Assembly: GCA_964510575.1 (NCBI GenBank) | Contig: CAZECN010000018.1 | Span: 1 to 61,290, forward strand | Origin: CALKYB01 sp964510575 | GTDB lineage: Bacteria > Bdellovibrionota_C > UBA2361 > SZUA-149 > CALKYB01 | Length of the DNA: 61,290 nt | Direction: 5' to 3' | Part shown: positions 39,001-47,025 of the stretch, piece after piece | Layout: each line of letters starts with the position of its first letter | Position numbering within the stretch: position 1 is the first letter of the stretch | Notes under the pieces: model-generated | Seen by the model: only the letters and a program-made list of their open reading frames with translations | Told to the model about the DNA's origin: nothing | The model's database searches: none | Made by a program: the position numbers and the translations under genes

Positions 39001-40568
39001 ATATCTATACCTCGCCACTGCAGTGGTGGTTGCAAGGGGGAGAGCCAGGACTTGCTTCAAGACAAGGGATTAGACCTCAAGGAGATGGGTCTGAGGCTGC
39101 TGGTTTGAGCTGGGAGTTATGCACTCCTTTTGGCTGTATTTGTCTGCCAGGTCTACCTTTTCATTATAATGGGTTTTTAAAAGGTAATCCTGATGGTTGT
39201 TTTCAGGACATGCTTGACGGCCCTAGTGAGACTATTAAGGCTTGGACAGAGCAGGTATTTCCAATTAACTATGCTGGACATTGGATGAGGCCGGAGCGGT
39301 CTAAAGATGTCAATGAGAGCTTTTATGATGTGACTCTTCAGTCTTTTGATTTAGACATGATGTCTAAGGTGACTGGTTGTGATGAAGAAGCGGACCCAGA
39401 TGATTTACATCCTCACCAGACAAAATCTTGCCAATCTTATCGAGTTGCTGTCTCGCAGCAATTAGGAGACCAGCGTTATTCAGAGTTAACAAACGCTCCG
39501 ATGTGCTTTCGACCACTCGAAGATTTGCCAGTGCCTGGAGGTGAGTATGGAAACAGCTCTTTTAATAACTTAATTAACAATATTTTATGTGGCCCTGGCA
39601 GTACTGCCGAGAATCCAACCGAAATTAATCCGTATGAAAGAGTTTGTTACTATGGGGGAGACGATCTCTATCCTTTGACTGGAACTTTACTTAATACTCA
39701 AAACCCTATGGTGGCAGCGGCATATCTTGCTAGAAGAGCTATTGAATTAGCAGGTCACTATAATCATCAACACAGTAATAGTATCCCTGGAGAGGGAATA
39801 CCTAGCTCAATTGATCCAGTAAGTGGAACTACTCCGGATATTCTTAATTTTGATTTATCTCAAATATTTCCGACTTTCTTGGGTGGGGAAGATGAGCCAG
39901 AGGGACCTTATGACCCTAATCATTGTACCGACGGTAACCACATAAATAAGTTTACTAAACTTCGAAGCATTGTAAGTCATCGAATGAAGGAAGTTGATAA
40001 GTTTCAGTTTTTGAACCCCGTTGGCACTGGAGCTGCTGAGGCTAAGTGTTTTAGAATGAGTCAAGTTGACGAGGATAATAGAGAACTATTTCCGCCGGGA
40101 ATGCTTGACCCTGAGCATCAGGGAAGTATTAGACTTCTTTACTGGAACAAGAGGAAAGCTTGTGCCTGTGAATTTCGAGGTCTAGAAAGTTCTCAGGAAA
40201 GATCCAATGGTATTGATGTACTTAGTGGATGGACTTTACCACTCTGCGTTATGGCTGGAGCCGAGGATTGTGGAGCAGGTTGGGGTTGTATGAATTACCC
40301 AAGAACCCCAATGGATGAAGGTCGGGGTAACTTAGAGTATGACACCATCGAGGGTTCAGATAGTTTTGTAGACGAGCTTCGTGCCTCAATTCCTTTTCTG
40401 TGTGCTTGGCCTTTTGTTGGAACCGGCTGGTGTGATAACTTAGTTGGTGACCCTTGGTACACACTTAGTCCTATCACTATTAACGATGGTGGCAAACCTT
40501 GTGAAGGGGGGGATGCCGGCGGGCTTAACATTCCTAGTATATGCGATATAACGGATGCGGTTCGATAA
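36063..40568 (+). CDS. Giant secreted TraU-like protein with Cys repeats and coiled-coil insertion
   Basis: The 1501-aa protein has a Sec signal (about 1-29, ...SVPAFAQ). Residues 41-140 hold three repeats with exact spacing C-x8-C-x8-C-C: Cys41/50/59/60, 80/89/98/99, 121/130/139/140. Residues 219-266 have a C-x9-C-x2-C-x12-C cluster, then EFWWPELIIE, which recalls FWEPxRLxEV of conjugative TraU. About 295-970 is acidic, Gln/Leu-rich helical coil. The C-terminal ~500 residues are Cys/Trp-rich and contain RLLYWNKRKACACEF, close to the YxxWRKRNC end of TraU. The next gene is TrbC-like, as in F-type systems. TraU acts in the periplasm in pilus assembly and DNA transfer; function here is unknown. 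Confidence 0.6.
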   Translation: MHRFKSLFIRVLFSLVFSLAIFSVPAFAQDGPGVTEPCNHCACDDETNPCFYADDPTACCRGLERLEDQGIDINDILGNCAQGDSSHPCNGSPNVAACCAQFESEQQNSTSEPIPPPPPPCADGNPEHPCWGNPFPYSCCRVYENAQTQVERAKNRDASGTVGEVIAEGPDFGDHPWMNIGGNELEFIKDGVTQLTQMAEFPLGLFRVGGDTAENIFECVEPRIISHLCEYCQPKVMPFFVDDKCNVPFVNMGAIIEFWWPELIIEINNFGIQAINVAVHDTPNKLHLHQKALLAQYQTLARAEITAHLLQRGAQFKAQGLSNAVDQIEDADERLEGVVDTFVAEVNLVLANIEGQLEGIAGQILEVTELLDVSTLGDDDSSDNQAADSGAEEDAPVDIASGGVDSSTQSAAAEIPDDAGDIDPENLLQELGNLDNSPEFQNLVSNLQNVQDTFANIENEEQFQNAQGAVDDLQSAVDTLEQADSAVQSIEDFANGDLFEVTEILGNVSGDLSAFSEDLQNLEGILDNLDTGAIGQIADQISTIGNVIPPVIQDFVPVFGDITEIAGQIGAIDGYVDQVSTLVDRFSSAAQSFANPIEQLAEIQQIAGNFSDFYNQYLAGASGFAQSFGGTAVAEVSGALDFLENFGENLSLDGLEVLENLEIPGVTSVISDLGQFQTQVNGFRERIESFDNVDQVFAELGFDTNLDIDFEQILDVSDRLQGLREGISDLSLGDLRGGEELDAVRAEISQLDAQLESMGINLDGDDELSELRREIQEAQQTADQLANQQETFLRSAEPRIVTVSFRETNQAEFGSSSDLRNENSLYAQENGEEVTEEDLRDQLSDVRDRATAASASIRDRADTFLENLGETVRFDELREAFQRAERIQQEIDQIFAQVEALGGVDSVLAQLERAVENVPIHIQQELETIQAQIENLVDRVANTLSFFSIIEKSLISLPFYGSTHSSGFTVPDLTQRQEAHIYTSPLQWWLQGGEPGLASRQGIRPQGDGSEAAGLSWELCTPFGCICLPGLPFHYNGFLKGNPDGCFQDMLDGPSETIKAWTEQVFPINYAGHWMRPERSKDVNESFYDVTLQSFDLDMMSKVTGCDEEADPDDLHPHQTKSCQSYRVAVSQQLGDQRYSELTNAPMCFRPLEDLPVPGGEYGNSSFNNLINNILCGPGSTAENPTEINPYERVCYYGGDDLYPLTGTLLNTQNPMVAAAYLARRAIELAGHYNHQHSNSIPGEGIPSSIDPVSGTTPDILNFDLSQIFPTFLGGEDEPEGPYDPNHCTDGNHINKFTKLRSIVSHRMKEVDKFQFLNPVGTGAAEAKCFRMSQVDEDNRELFPPGMLDPEHQGSIRLLYWNKRKACACEFRGLESSQERSNGIDVLSGWTLPLCVMAGAEDCGAGWGCMNYPRTPMDEGRGNLEYDTIEGSDSFVDELRASIPFLCAWPFVGTGWCDNLVGDPWYTLSPITINDGGKPCEGGDAGGLNIPSICDITDAVR

Positions 40569-41577
40569 ACTAATTCAAATATTTAAGGTCTTGGCTATTG
40601 CCTTAGCTTTATTTTTTCCTGTGGCGGTTTCTGCTCAAGCCCTTTCCACTGAAGCATCTTGTCGGAAACTAGGTTTTGAGGGGGAGCGACGAGTCTCACC
40701 AGGACTATTGCCTTCCATGGTTATTCGCTCGATGGATCCTAGAATGCAATGCGGGGTGATGTTTAACCGTAGGAAAAAGTCCGATACTATTAAGTTTGAT
40801 CCTAAAAATGACCCTAAGGCTCAAAAGTTTTTAGATAGAGTTATTAAGCAGGGTAAAAGTTCAACCAATAAAAAAATAGCTGAGGATTACGCAAAGCAAA
40901 GAGAAAAGAATGTTGAGCGTGAGAGTAAGAGGAAAGACTCAGCAAAGTATTTCGTTTCCTTGATAATAGATTCTAATATAGACCCTAATATTTTCCGATC
41001 CAAGTTGGAGGAGTTGAAAAGGTTTGGCGAGAAGCAGGTGGTTTCGGTTGGAGCAGTTATCGTCTTGGGTATGGAGCAGAGAATTCGGGAGAATGTAGAT
41101 AGTGTTTTGACGAAGCTCTATTCCAATCGAGTTTCTAAAAATTCCAACTCTAGTTTTGACCTTTCTTCAATTAAGCCTCCTACTCCTGATGGTGTTCTTG
41201 ATTCTTCACTTACCGGGGTTGAGAAAACAATTTATGCGCTAAAATTCAGAAGAAAAGGAAGTGTTAATGTTAAGGCAGTTGCGAAGGAGATGAATATAGA
41301 TCGTCTGCCTGTTTGGATATTTTACGGTAATGATGAGCAAATTGTGTTTGATGGAAAGTTGGAGCTTACCGGTTTGATTGATAACTTTGGCGAGTTATAT
41401 TACGACAAAAAGCTTGAAAGTAGTGCTCCCTCTGCAAGTGTCATCGATAAATCTAGTGGCAGAGACTTTGTTTATATCGAGGATAAAATCAACCCAAGGT
41501 TACCAAACCTAAGCCCTGACTTGAGAATTCCCAGCAGAACCAAGGGGGTAAGTAAGGAAGGCCTCAAAAGATTCTAA
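40555..41577 (+). CDS. TrbC-like (F-type conjugation pilus-assembly) periplasmic protein
   Basis: The 340-aa protein overlaps the TraU-like gene by 14 nt. The signal peptide ends ..FFPVAVSAQA. Family pattern from memory of F-plasmid TrbC: a strand YFVSFS followed by a helix ending RHFG and a variable strand, then a thioredoxin-like half with VPALVVF and GNLRVGQALEKV. Seen here: KYFVSLIIDS (131-140), LEELKRFGEKQVVSVGAVIV (151-170), NIDRLPVWIFYGND (247-260) and GKLELTGLIDNFGE (267-280). A basic linker precedes the first half. The TraU-like/TrbC-like gene order supports the call. No other transfer gene is in the window. Confidence 0.6.
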   Translation: MRFDKLIQIFKVLAIALALFFPVAVSAQALSTEASCRKLGFEGERRVSPGLLPSMVIRSMDPRMQCGVMFNRRKKSDTIKFDPKNDPKAQKFLDRVIKQGKSSTNKKIAEDYAKQREKNVERESKRKDSAKYFVSLIIDSNIDPNIFRSKLEELKRFGEKQVVSVGAVIVLGMEQRIRENVDSVLTKLYSNRVSKNSNSSFDLSSIKPPTPDGVLDSSLTGVEKTIYALKFRRKGSVNVKAVAKEMNIDRLPVWIFYGNDEQIVFDGKLELTGLIDNFGELYYDKKLESSAPSASVIDKSSGRDFVYIEDKINPRLPNLSPDLRIPSRTKGVSKEGLKRF

Positions 41578-41579
41578 CC

Positions 41580-42446
41580 TTAGCCTTTCGAGTAGTCGTA
41601 AAAACCTTTACCAGTTTTCTTTCCGAGCCAGCCAGCTTCCACGTATTTTATTAGTAAGGGACAGGGGCGATATTTATCGTCACCCAGCTCGCTCTGTAGG
41701 GTGTTGCAGATATAGAGCAAAGTATCCAAGCCAACAAAATCAGCCAGTGTTAAGGGTCCCATCGGCTGATTAGTTCCTAACATCATAGCTTTGTCTATGT
41801 CTTCTACAGAACCAATTCCTTCCATCAAAGCGAAAATAGCTTCATTGATCATAGGGACCAGGATTCTGTTAACGATAAATCCGGGATAGTCTCTGGCAGC
41901 CCTAACCGGCGTTTTACCGATCTTTTCACATATTTCTTTTGAATTTTTAAAGGTCTCTTCTGAAGTTTGTAGACCACAAATTACTTCAACCAACTTCATT
42001 ACAGGAACTGGATTCATAAAATGAAGGCCAATCACTTGTTCAGGACGACTGGTTGCGGCCGCAATCTTGGTGATAGAAATAGAACTAGTGTTAGAAGCTA
42101 GGATGGCTTCTTTTGGGCAGAGCTGATCTAGTTCAGCAAATAGACTACATTTAATATCAGCTTTTTCTACAATAGCCTCAATTACTAGGTTTGAGTCTGA
42201 AAGATCCTGTAGATTAGCTGTAGTACTTAGACGACTTTTACTGGCATCCGCATCTTCTTTGCTGAGTTTCTCTTTCTCAACTAGACGATCCAGTCTTTTA
42301 GAAATTCCCGCATGACCCTTCTCTAGAGCATCGGTAGATAGGTCAAAAAGTGTTGTTTGAAAACCGGAAGAGGCGAAAACTTGAGCGATGCCAGCGCCCA
42401 TCTGACCTGCACCTACTACACCAACTGCTTTTATTGAATTAGACAT
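41580..42446 (-). CDS. hbd: 3-hydroxybutyryl-CoA dehydrogenase
   Basis: The 288-aa protein shows a Rossmann NAD-binding start KAVGVVGAGQMGAGIAQVFASSGF, LVIEAIVEKADIK, ASNTSSISIT with the catalytic Ser region, GLHFMNPVPVMKLVEVI with the catalytic His, and a C-terminal dimerisation domain (PGFIVNRILVPMINEAIFALMEGIGSVEDIDKAMMLGTNQPMGPL, ending GKGFYDYSKG). Reaction: reversible NAD(P)-dependent oxidation of 3-hydroxyacyl-CoA to 3-ketoacyl-CoA in short-chain fatty acid metabolism. It ends 2 nt from the convergent TrbC-like gene and is followed upstream by the flippase-like gene, with which it may be co-transcribed. Confidence 0.94.
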   Translation of the reverse strand: MSNSIKAVGVVGAGQMGAGIAQVFASSGFQTTLFDLSTDALEKGHAGISKRLDRLVEKEKLSKEDADASKSRLSTTANLQDLSDSNLVIEAIVEKADIKCSLFAELDQLCPKEAILASNTSSISITKIAAATSRPEQVIGLHFMNPVPVMKLVEVICGLQTSEETFKNSKEICEKIGKTPVRAARDYPGFIVNRILVPMINEAIFALMEGIGSVEDIDKAMMLGTNQPMGPLTLADFVGLDTLLYICNTLQSELGDDKYRPCPLLIKYVEAGWLGKKTGKGFYDYSKG

Positions 42447-42459
42447 CCTAAGCTCTCCA

Positions 42460-43341
42460 TTATGATCTTATACTAGCCCCTGAGAAGAACCAGCGACTTT
42501 TAGTATTTGCCAATGAGACTTCTCTTGGCAAGAAAAAAGCACCTAAGGAGGCACTTAAGAACGAGATAGCAACCCAGGCAGCTCCGGCGACAGCAGCACT
42601 TTCAAGCTCCAAGCCGTGACCACCAAAGAAGACTAGCAAAGCAGACTCACGGACTCCTAGACCTCCCAAAGTGAATGGTAAAGCAGAGAGAATATTAACT
42701 AGGGGTATCAACAGAAAGATCGTTTCTGGAGGTACCTTGAGCTGATGCGCCTGAAAAATTATCAGATAGAAAGCTATTTGCAGTATATGAGAAACAATAG
42801 AAATGGCACTGATGTTGAGCAAGGTTTTCAGCGATCGCAGAGGGTAGAGTTTCTTTAAGTAGTTGCCTAAAAAATAGATAGTGGGAGCTGACAGTAAGGC
42901 TATTACACCTAAAAGTAGAAGTCTTTCCTTCTCACTGATTATTTTGTGTTCAAATAGAAGTAGCGAACAAAGGGAGAGAAGAGCGAGGACTAGCAAACCG
43001 TGGAGTCTGTCAAAAACTGTGATTAAGGCAGCCTTCGAGGTGGAGCGAAGTTCTTGGCTAATTAAGAAAGCTCTTGAGGCATCACCACCAACAGTTCCTG
43101 GGCCAATCAAGTTAACCAGCATTCCAGAAAAATAACTGGCAAAGCCTCTGCCTAAGTAGTGGGTCAGACCAGCGTCTTTTAGTATTAGGCTCCACTTCAA
43201 AGCTGAAAAAATCTGACTAGAAAAGTAGACTAATAAAAGCAGTCCAAGCGGTAGTTGGTGAATCTTATCACTCAGCTCAGTAAAGTTGAGTTGGGAATAA
43301 AGAAGGGCAAGTAGAGCTCCGCTGGCGAATAGCTTTAGCAT
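42460..43341 (-). CDS. Flippase-like/lysylphosphatidylglycerol synthase TM-region protein (UPF0104)
   Basis: The 293-aa integral membrane protein has about eight hydrophobic segments and the UPF0104 signatures FASYFSGMLVNLIGPGTVGGDASRAFLI and ALPFTLGGLGVRESALLVFF. Family knowledge: this domain is found in MprF and in YbhN/AglD-type proteins, linked to flipping of lipids or glycan-lipid synthesis. No enzymatic synthase domain is attached. In this glycan-rich window a role in lipid or lipid-linked sugar translocation is possible but not shown. Confidence 0.85.
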   Translation of the reverse strand: MLKLFASGALLALLYSQLNFTELSDKIHQLPLGLLLLVYFSSQIFSALKWSLILKDAGLTHYLGRGFASYFSGMLVNLIGPGTVGGDASRAFLISQELRSTSKAALITVFDRLHGLLVLALLSLCSLLLFEHKIISEKERLLLLGVIALLSAPTIYFLGNYLKKLYPLRSLKTLLNISAISIVSHILQIAFYLIIFQAHQLKVPPETIFLLIPLVNILSALPFTLGGLGVRESALLVFFGGHGLELESAAVAGAAWVAISFLSASLGAFFLPREVSLANTKSRWFFSGASIRS

Positions 43342-43397
43342 ACCACTTTTTAGCGCCTGTAAAGGCGCCTATCAAGGTAATGATTTTTTTGTAGCTC

Positions 43398-46142
43398 TTA
43401 GAGAGGTATATCTCCTGGTAGTCCAAATTGGACTGTAAGCTGTCTTCCAGAGGAGCTGTCAATAAACCAATTGCCATCTGCAGGCCTCCAGACATTAGTA
43501 TCGCTGAGACCATCTCCATCAAAGTCTTTGTTGCAACTTGGTATGTCACCAGGCAGACCAAAGCTTTTGGTGAATACTGAGCCATCGGCTCCAGCAACGA
43601 ACCAATCTTTCAGTCCTGTTTGGCCGTTTATTCTGGTTACCAGTCGGTCCCAGCGACCATCGCCGTCCCAGTCACAGCTGTTGACCCTGTCGCCAGGAAG
43701 GCCCCAGGGAAGAAACTCTAATAAGTTATTTCCTGTGTCCTTAATCGACCAAATTTTTGCGGGTCTCCAAATAGCGAAAAGATCGGCTTTGTTGTCGCCA
43801 TCATAGTCTCCTGTTAGGGGAAGATGTTGAGAGTCTCCAAGTTGAAAAACCTGTCCTTGGCTATGGTTGTAATTGTTACTGGAGAGTAAAAGGAAAAAGT
43901 GTCCGCTAGCTTGGCGATATACGGCCAAGTCGGTCTGATTGTCTCCGTCAAAATCATCGGCTAGAGGTATATCTCCAGGGAGACCCCATTGAATCGAAGA
44001 TATTTCAGAATATGAGTTTCTTGAAAGTCTAAAGAACCAGTTGCCGTCAGTCGGTCGCCAAACTGTCATGTCTGTTTTTCCGTCTCCATCAAAATCTCCA
44101 GTAAGTGGAATATCTCCCGGTAGACCTAGTTGGTAGACGGAATGTGTTCCGCTACGATAGTCAGAGCTAGACTGGGAAATAAACCAGTTTCCTGAGCTAG
44201 GCCTCCAGACAACCAACTCACTTCTTCCATCTCCGTCAAAGTCATTGTGAACCCGGTCGCCTTCTCCAAGAGAGAAACCAAGCCCGCTTCCGGAGAAAAG
44301 AACATCTGGATTTGCTCTATTGTGAGTTATAACAGCTGGGCTGTTTCCTGAGGAGATAAATGGAATTAGCCCCACAGTGGCGCTGCTTCCGAAGGCTGTG
44401 TCTATCTCTTCAGATAGTAAATCAACGTAATTAAACTCAATTCGGCCAGAAGAACGAATCACTGCTTGGATTCTCATGTCACTATCAAAGTGGATAGCGC
44501 TTCTGAGGGCAAAAGGGCGAGAATTCCAAGTAAGCGTTACAGCGCTTGAAGTAACCTTGGCCCAAACACCTCCATTGGCTCCAGGGGAGGGGAAGAGATC
44601 GTCATGCCAAGGTAGTATTCCTGGGCGTAGATTATTTGCAAAATCAGATTCCGTAGGTAAGGGTTCGCCAACACCTAGAGGAACTACTCTGCCGTTAGCT
44701 GATACAGCAATTCGTCGGAAACTTTCATCGAAGAAATCGAATTCAAATGGTAACTCAAGCAGGTGATAACCATCGTCACCTGCTAAGATTCTTTCGCCAA
44801 TCTCTGCATCATTTCTGGCTGGAAATGTAGTTTGACTATACTCAGTCAAAACAGGATTGTCTTCGGGAGGGGCTTGTCTATTGTTTATGGCAAAGCCAGC
44901 GTTTACCATTCCTGCACTTTGCATTAGCCCGTTTAGGCCTGGAAGAGTGCGAATTGTTGATGTAAGCCTAGCTTTTAGCTCGCTGATCGAAAGGTCAGGT
45001 TCAGCAGAAAGTATAAGTGCTGCAACACCAGCAACATAAGGGGCAGCCATCGATGTGCCTGAGAGAGTGTTGTAGTCAGACCCGAGCCAAGTCGAGTAGA
45101 TGTCAACTCCAGGTCCCGCAAGATCTACTGATTGCCGTCCGTAGTTGGAAAAATTTGCCAGATTGCCTTCCTGATCAACTGCTGAAACTGAAACAACATT
45201 TTCTATTCCTAAACTACTCGGATAAATTGGACGTAGATCGTTATTGGTTCCTGAGTTTCCTGCGGCTGCGACAAAAAGAATACCTGCCTGATTGCTGCTT
45301 CTTACCGCATCTTCGAGTGCTCTAGAGAAGTTAGAACCTCCCCAAGAGTTACTTAAAACTTTTAAATTAACACCGCGTCTTTTCATTGCCACGGCATACT
45401 CAATAGCTTCAATAGCGTTTTGAGTGGAGCCAAATCCAGCACCATCTAAGAATTTGATTCCTAGAAGTTTTACATTCCAATTCACCCCAGAGGTTCCCAG
45501 TGAGTTATTTCCCTGAGCGCCAATAATCCCTGACACGTGACTACCATGTCCGTTATTGTCAATTGGGTCACCAGTGTTGCTTACTGAATTGAATCCGTAA
45601 TAATCGTCGACGACTCCGTTAGCATCGTCATCAATTCCGTTGAATGGAATCTCGGCTGGGTTTTGCCAAGTATTGCCAATCAAATCGGGGTGATTGTAGT
45701 TGATACCGGAGTCAATAACTCCAACAACTACCTCATCGGAGCCGGTAGTTACTTGCCAAGCGTCCATCAGGTCTAAGTCAATATCGTTATCTTGCTCTTG
45801 GTTGGGCCATTGAGATCTTAATAACGGGTCGTTTGGAGTGTTAACCGATTTTAATTCATAGTTAGGTTCTATATAGTCAACAAGTCCGCTGGCGATAAGA
45901 TTTTTGGCAACGTTCTTATCTAAATTGCCTTCGCAAAATAGAGATCCGGATAATTTATTTTCTTTTCTTATGTTTAGGCCAAGCTGTTTGTTTAGTTCTT
46001 CAAGAGCCTGAGTGGAGACGGGAGAAGAGAATCTTACGAGAAATTCATTTTTGATGGCTTTCTCCTCCGCGAGAAGATTGCTGTTAACATATAGCGCAGC
46101 CAAAATGAGTAATGGAACCTTCTTAAAAACTTTAAAAAACAT
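43398..46142 (-). CDS. Secreted subtilisin-like serine protease with C-terminal FG-GAP repeats
   Basis: The 914-aa protein has a signal peptide (1-25), an I9-type propeptide (about 30-105: NEFLVRFSSPVSTQALEELN) and an S8 catalytic domain with Asp in VVVGVIDSGINYNHPDL, His in NGHGSHVSG, Asn in AAAGNSG and Ser in LSGTSMAAPYVAGVAALIL. A middle beta domain (about 420-630) follows, and then six ~45-residue repeats with a calcium-loop motif D-[FWY]-D-G-D-x3-D-x2-V-W-R-P-x2-G-N-W-F and a GLPGDIPL spacer. The protein ends right after the last GLPGDIPL. The catalytic triad is complete, so an active extracellular protease is likely; the repeats could bind surfaces or substrates. Confidence 0.93.
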   Translation of the reverse strand: MFFKVFKKVPLLILAALYVNSNLLAEEKAIKNEFLVRFSSPVSTQALEELNKQLGLNIRKENKLSGSLFCEGNLDKNVAKNLIASGLVDYIEPNYELKSVNTPNDPLLRSQWPNQEQDNDIDLDLMDAWQVTTGSDEVVVGVIDSGINYNHPDLIGNTWQNPAEIPFNGIDDDANGVVDDYYGFNSVSNTGDPIDNNGHGSHVSGIIGAQGNNSLGTSGVNWNVKLLGIKFLDGAGFGSTQNAIEAIEYAVAMKRRGVNLKVLSNSWGGSNFSRALEDAVRSSNQAGILFVAAAGNSGTNNDLRPIYPSSLGIENVVSVSAVDQEGNLANFSNYGRQSVDLAGPGVDIYSTWLGSDYNTLSGTSMAAPYVAGVAALILSAEPDLSISELKARLTSTIRTLPGLNGLMQSAGMVNAGFAINNRQAPPEDNPVLTEYSQTTFPARNDAEIGERILAGDDGYHLLELPFEFDFFDESFRRIAVSANGRVVPLGVGEPLPTESDFANNLRPGILPWHDDLFPSPGANGGVWAKVTSSAVTLTWNSRPFALRSAIHFDSDMRIQAVIRSSGRIEFNYVDLLSEEIDTAFGSSATVGLIPFISSGNSPAVITHNRANPDVLFSGSGLGFSLGEGDRVHNDFDGDGRSELVVWRPSSGNWFISQSSSDYRSGTHSVYQLGLPGDIPLTGDFDGDGKTDMTVWRPTDGNWFFRLSRNSYSEISSIQWGLPGDIPLADDFDGDNQTDLAVYRQASGHFFLLLSSNNYNHSQGQVFQLGDSQHLPLTGDYDGDNKADLFAIWRPAKIWSIKDTGNNLLEFLPWGLPGDRVNSCDWDGDGRWDRLVTRINGQTGLKDWFVAGADGSVFTKSFGLPGDIPSCNKDFDGDGLSDTNVWRPADGNWFIDSSSGRQLTVQFGLPGDIPL

Positions 46143-46332
46143 AAAACCCGTTTCCGATTATTGTTTAACCTACAAAATGGAAGCCGAGAGCTAAAAAGGG
46201 CTTTCGGATCGCCATACGTAGTTATCGGACCAAACAGGCTGATAACTTTAATCGTAACCGAGTAAAATAGTAGTAAATGTAACTAACTAGACTGACAGGT
46301 GGGTTAGGTAGCTAGGGATAGGAAACTGGACT

Positions 46333-46371
46333 CTGCTTTCCACCAAACCAAAAAGGATCGGTGGAAAGCAG
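46333..46371 (-). terminator. Long hairpin downstream of the cold-shock gene
   Basis: The 12-bp perfect stem CTGCTTTCCACC / GGTGGAAAGCAG with a 15-nt loop lies 50 nt after the csp stop codon. T-tracts on either side are weak (CTTTTA on plus), so termination strength is uncertain. Confidence 0.5.
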
Positions 46372-46420
46372 CTTTTAGAGCTGGTTATTAGGACTCTATC
46401 TATTGAAAGATTAGGTTAAC

Positions 46421-46783
46421 CTATTCAGCTGGTTTTGGTTGAACTGGACTAGCTTCTGACGCAACGCTAATTCCGTTTGGCTCTGGAGTAGGTTGTTGAG
46501 CTTCTACTTCCAAATTTAGTGAAGACTCAGCAGATACAGTATCGGCTTCTTTTTCACCCTCTGATGCGGGAGCGTTGACTCTACTAACTCTAGAAGCGTT
46601 AAGGCCTTTATCTCCCTCACGAAGTTCGTACTCTACGGGTTCCCCGTCTTTCAGTGTTTTAAAACCATCTTGTTCAATCACTGAATAGTGTACGAAAACA
46701 TCCTGCCCAGACTCGTGTTCGATGAACCCGAATCCTTTAGCATCATTGAACCACTTCACTACTCCCTGCAATACCTGCCCCAT
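46421..46783 (-). CDS. Cold-shock-domain protein with proline/glutamate-rich tail
   Basis: The 120-aa protein has residues 3-70 as a cold-shock domain: GVVKWFNDAKGFGFIEHESGQDVFVHYSVIEQDG, with RNP1 KGFGFIE and RNP2 VFVHY, then FKTLKDGEPVEYELREGDKGLNASRV. Typical CspA proteins are 65-70 aa; here a ~50-residue acidic, Pro/Ala/Ser-rich tail follows. CSDs bind single-stranded nucleic acids and melt RNA structures. The tail may modulate binding or partners. The ~240-nt upstream region is gene-free and could hold a long leader, as is common for csp genes. Confidence 0.92.
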   Translation of the reverse strand: MGQVLQGVVKWFNDAKGFGFIEHESGQDVFVHYSVIEQDGFKTLKDGEPVEYELREGDKGLNASRVSRVNAPASEGEKEADTVSAESSLNLEVEAQQPTPEPNGISVASEASPVQPKPAE

Positions 46784-47025
46784 TTTTAAACTCCCGACTT
46801 CAATTTAATTATGTTTCACCCTCAGCAGATAACCGTTACAACGTGCCAGAGGATGTGGCAAGGATATATATTAATAGAGCGATGGGGTAAACTTGCTCGG
46901 TAGTTTTAGTTTATATACTTACATGGATATGGTAAGGAATGTTTTAATTTGCTAGAGAAAGTCCGTAACCTGAGGCTTTGAGCATGTCCTTTTCTGATAA
47001 AATTAATTAATTAACTTGGGGCTGT

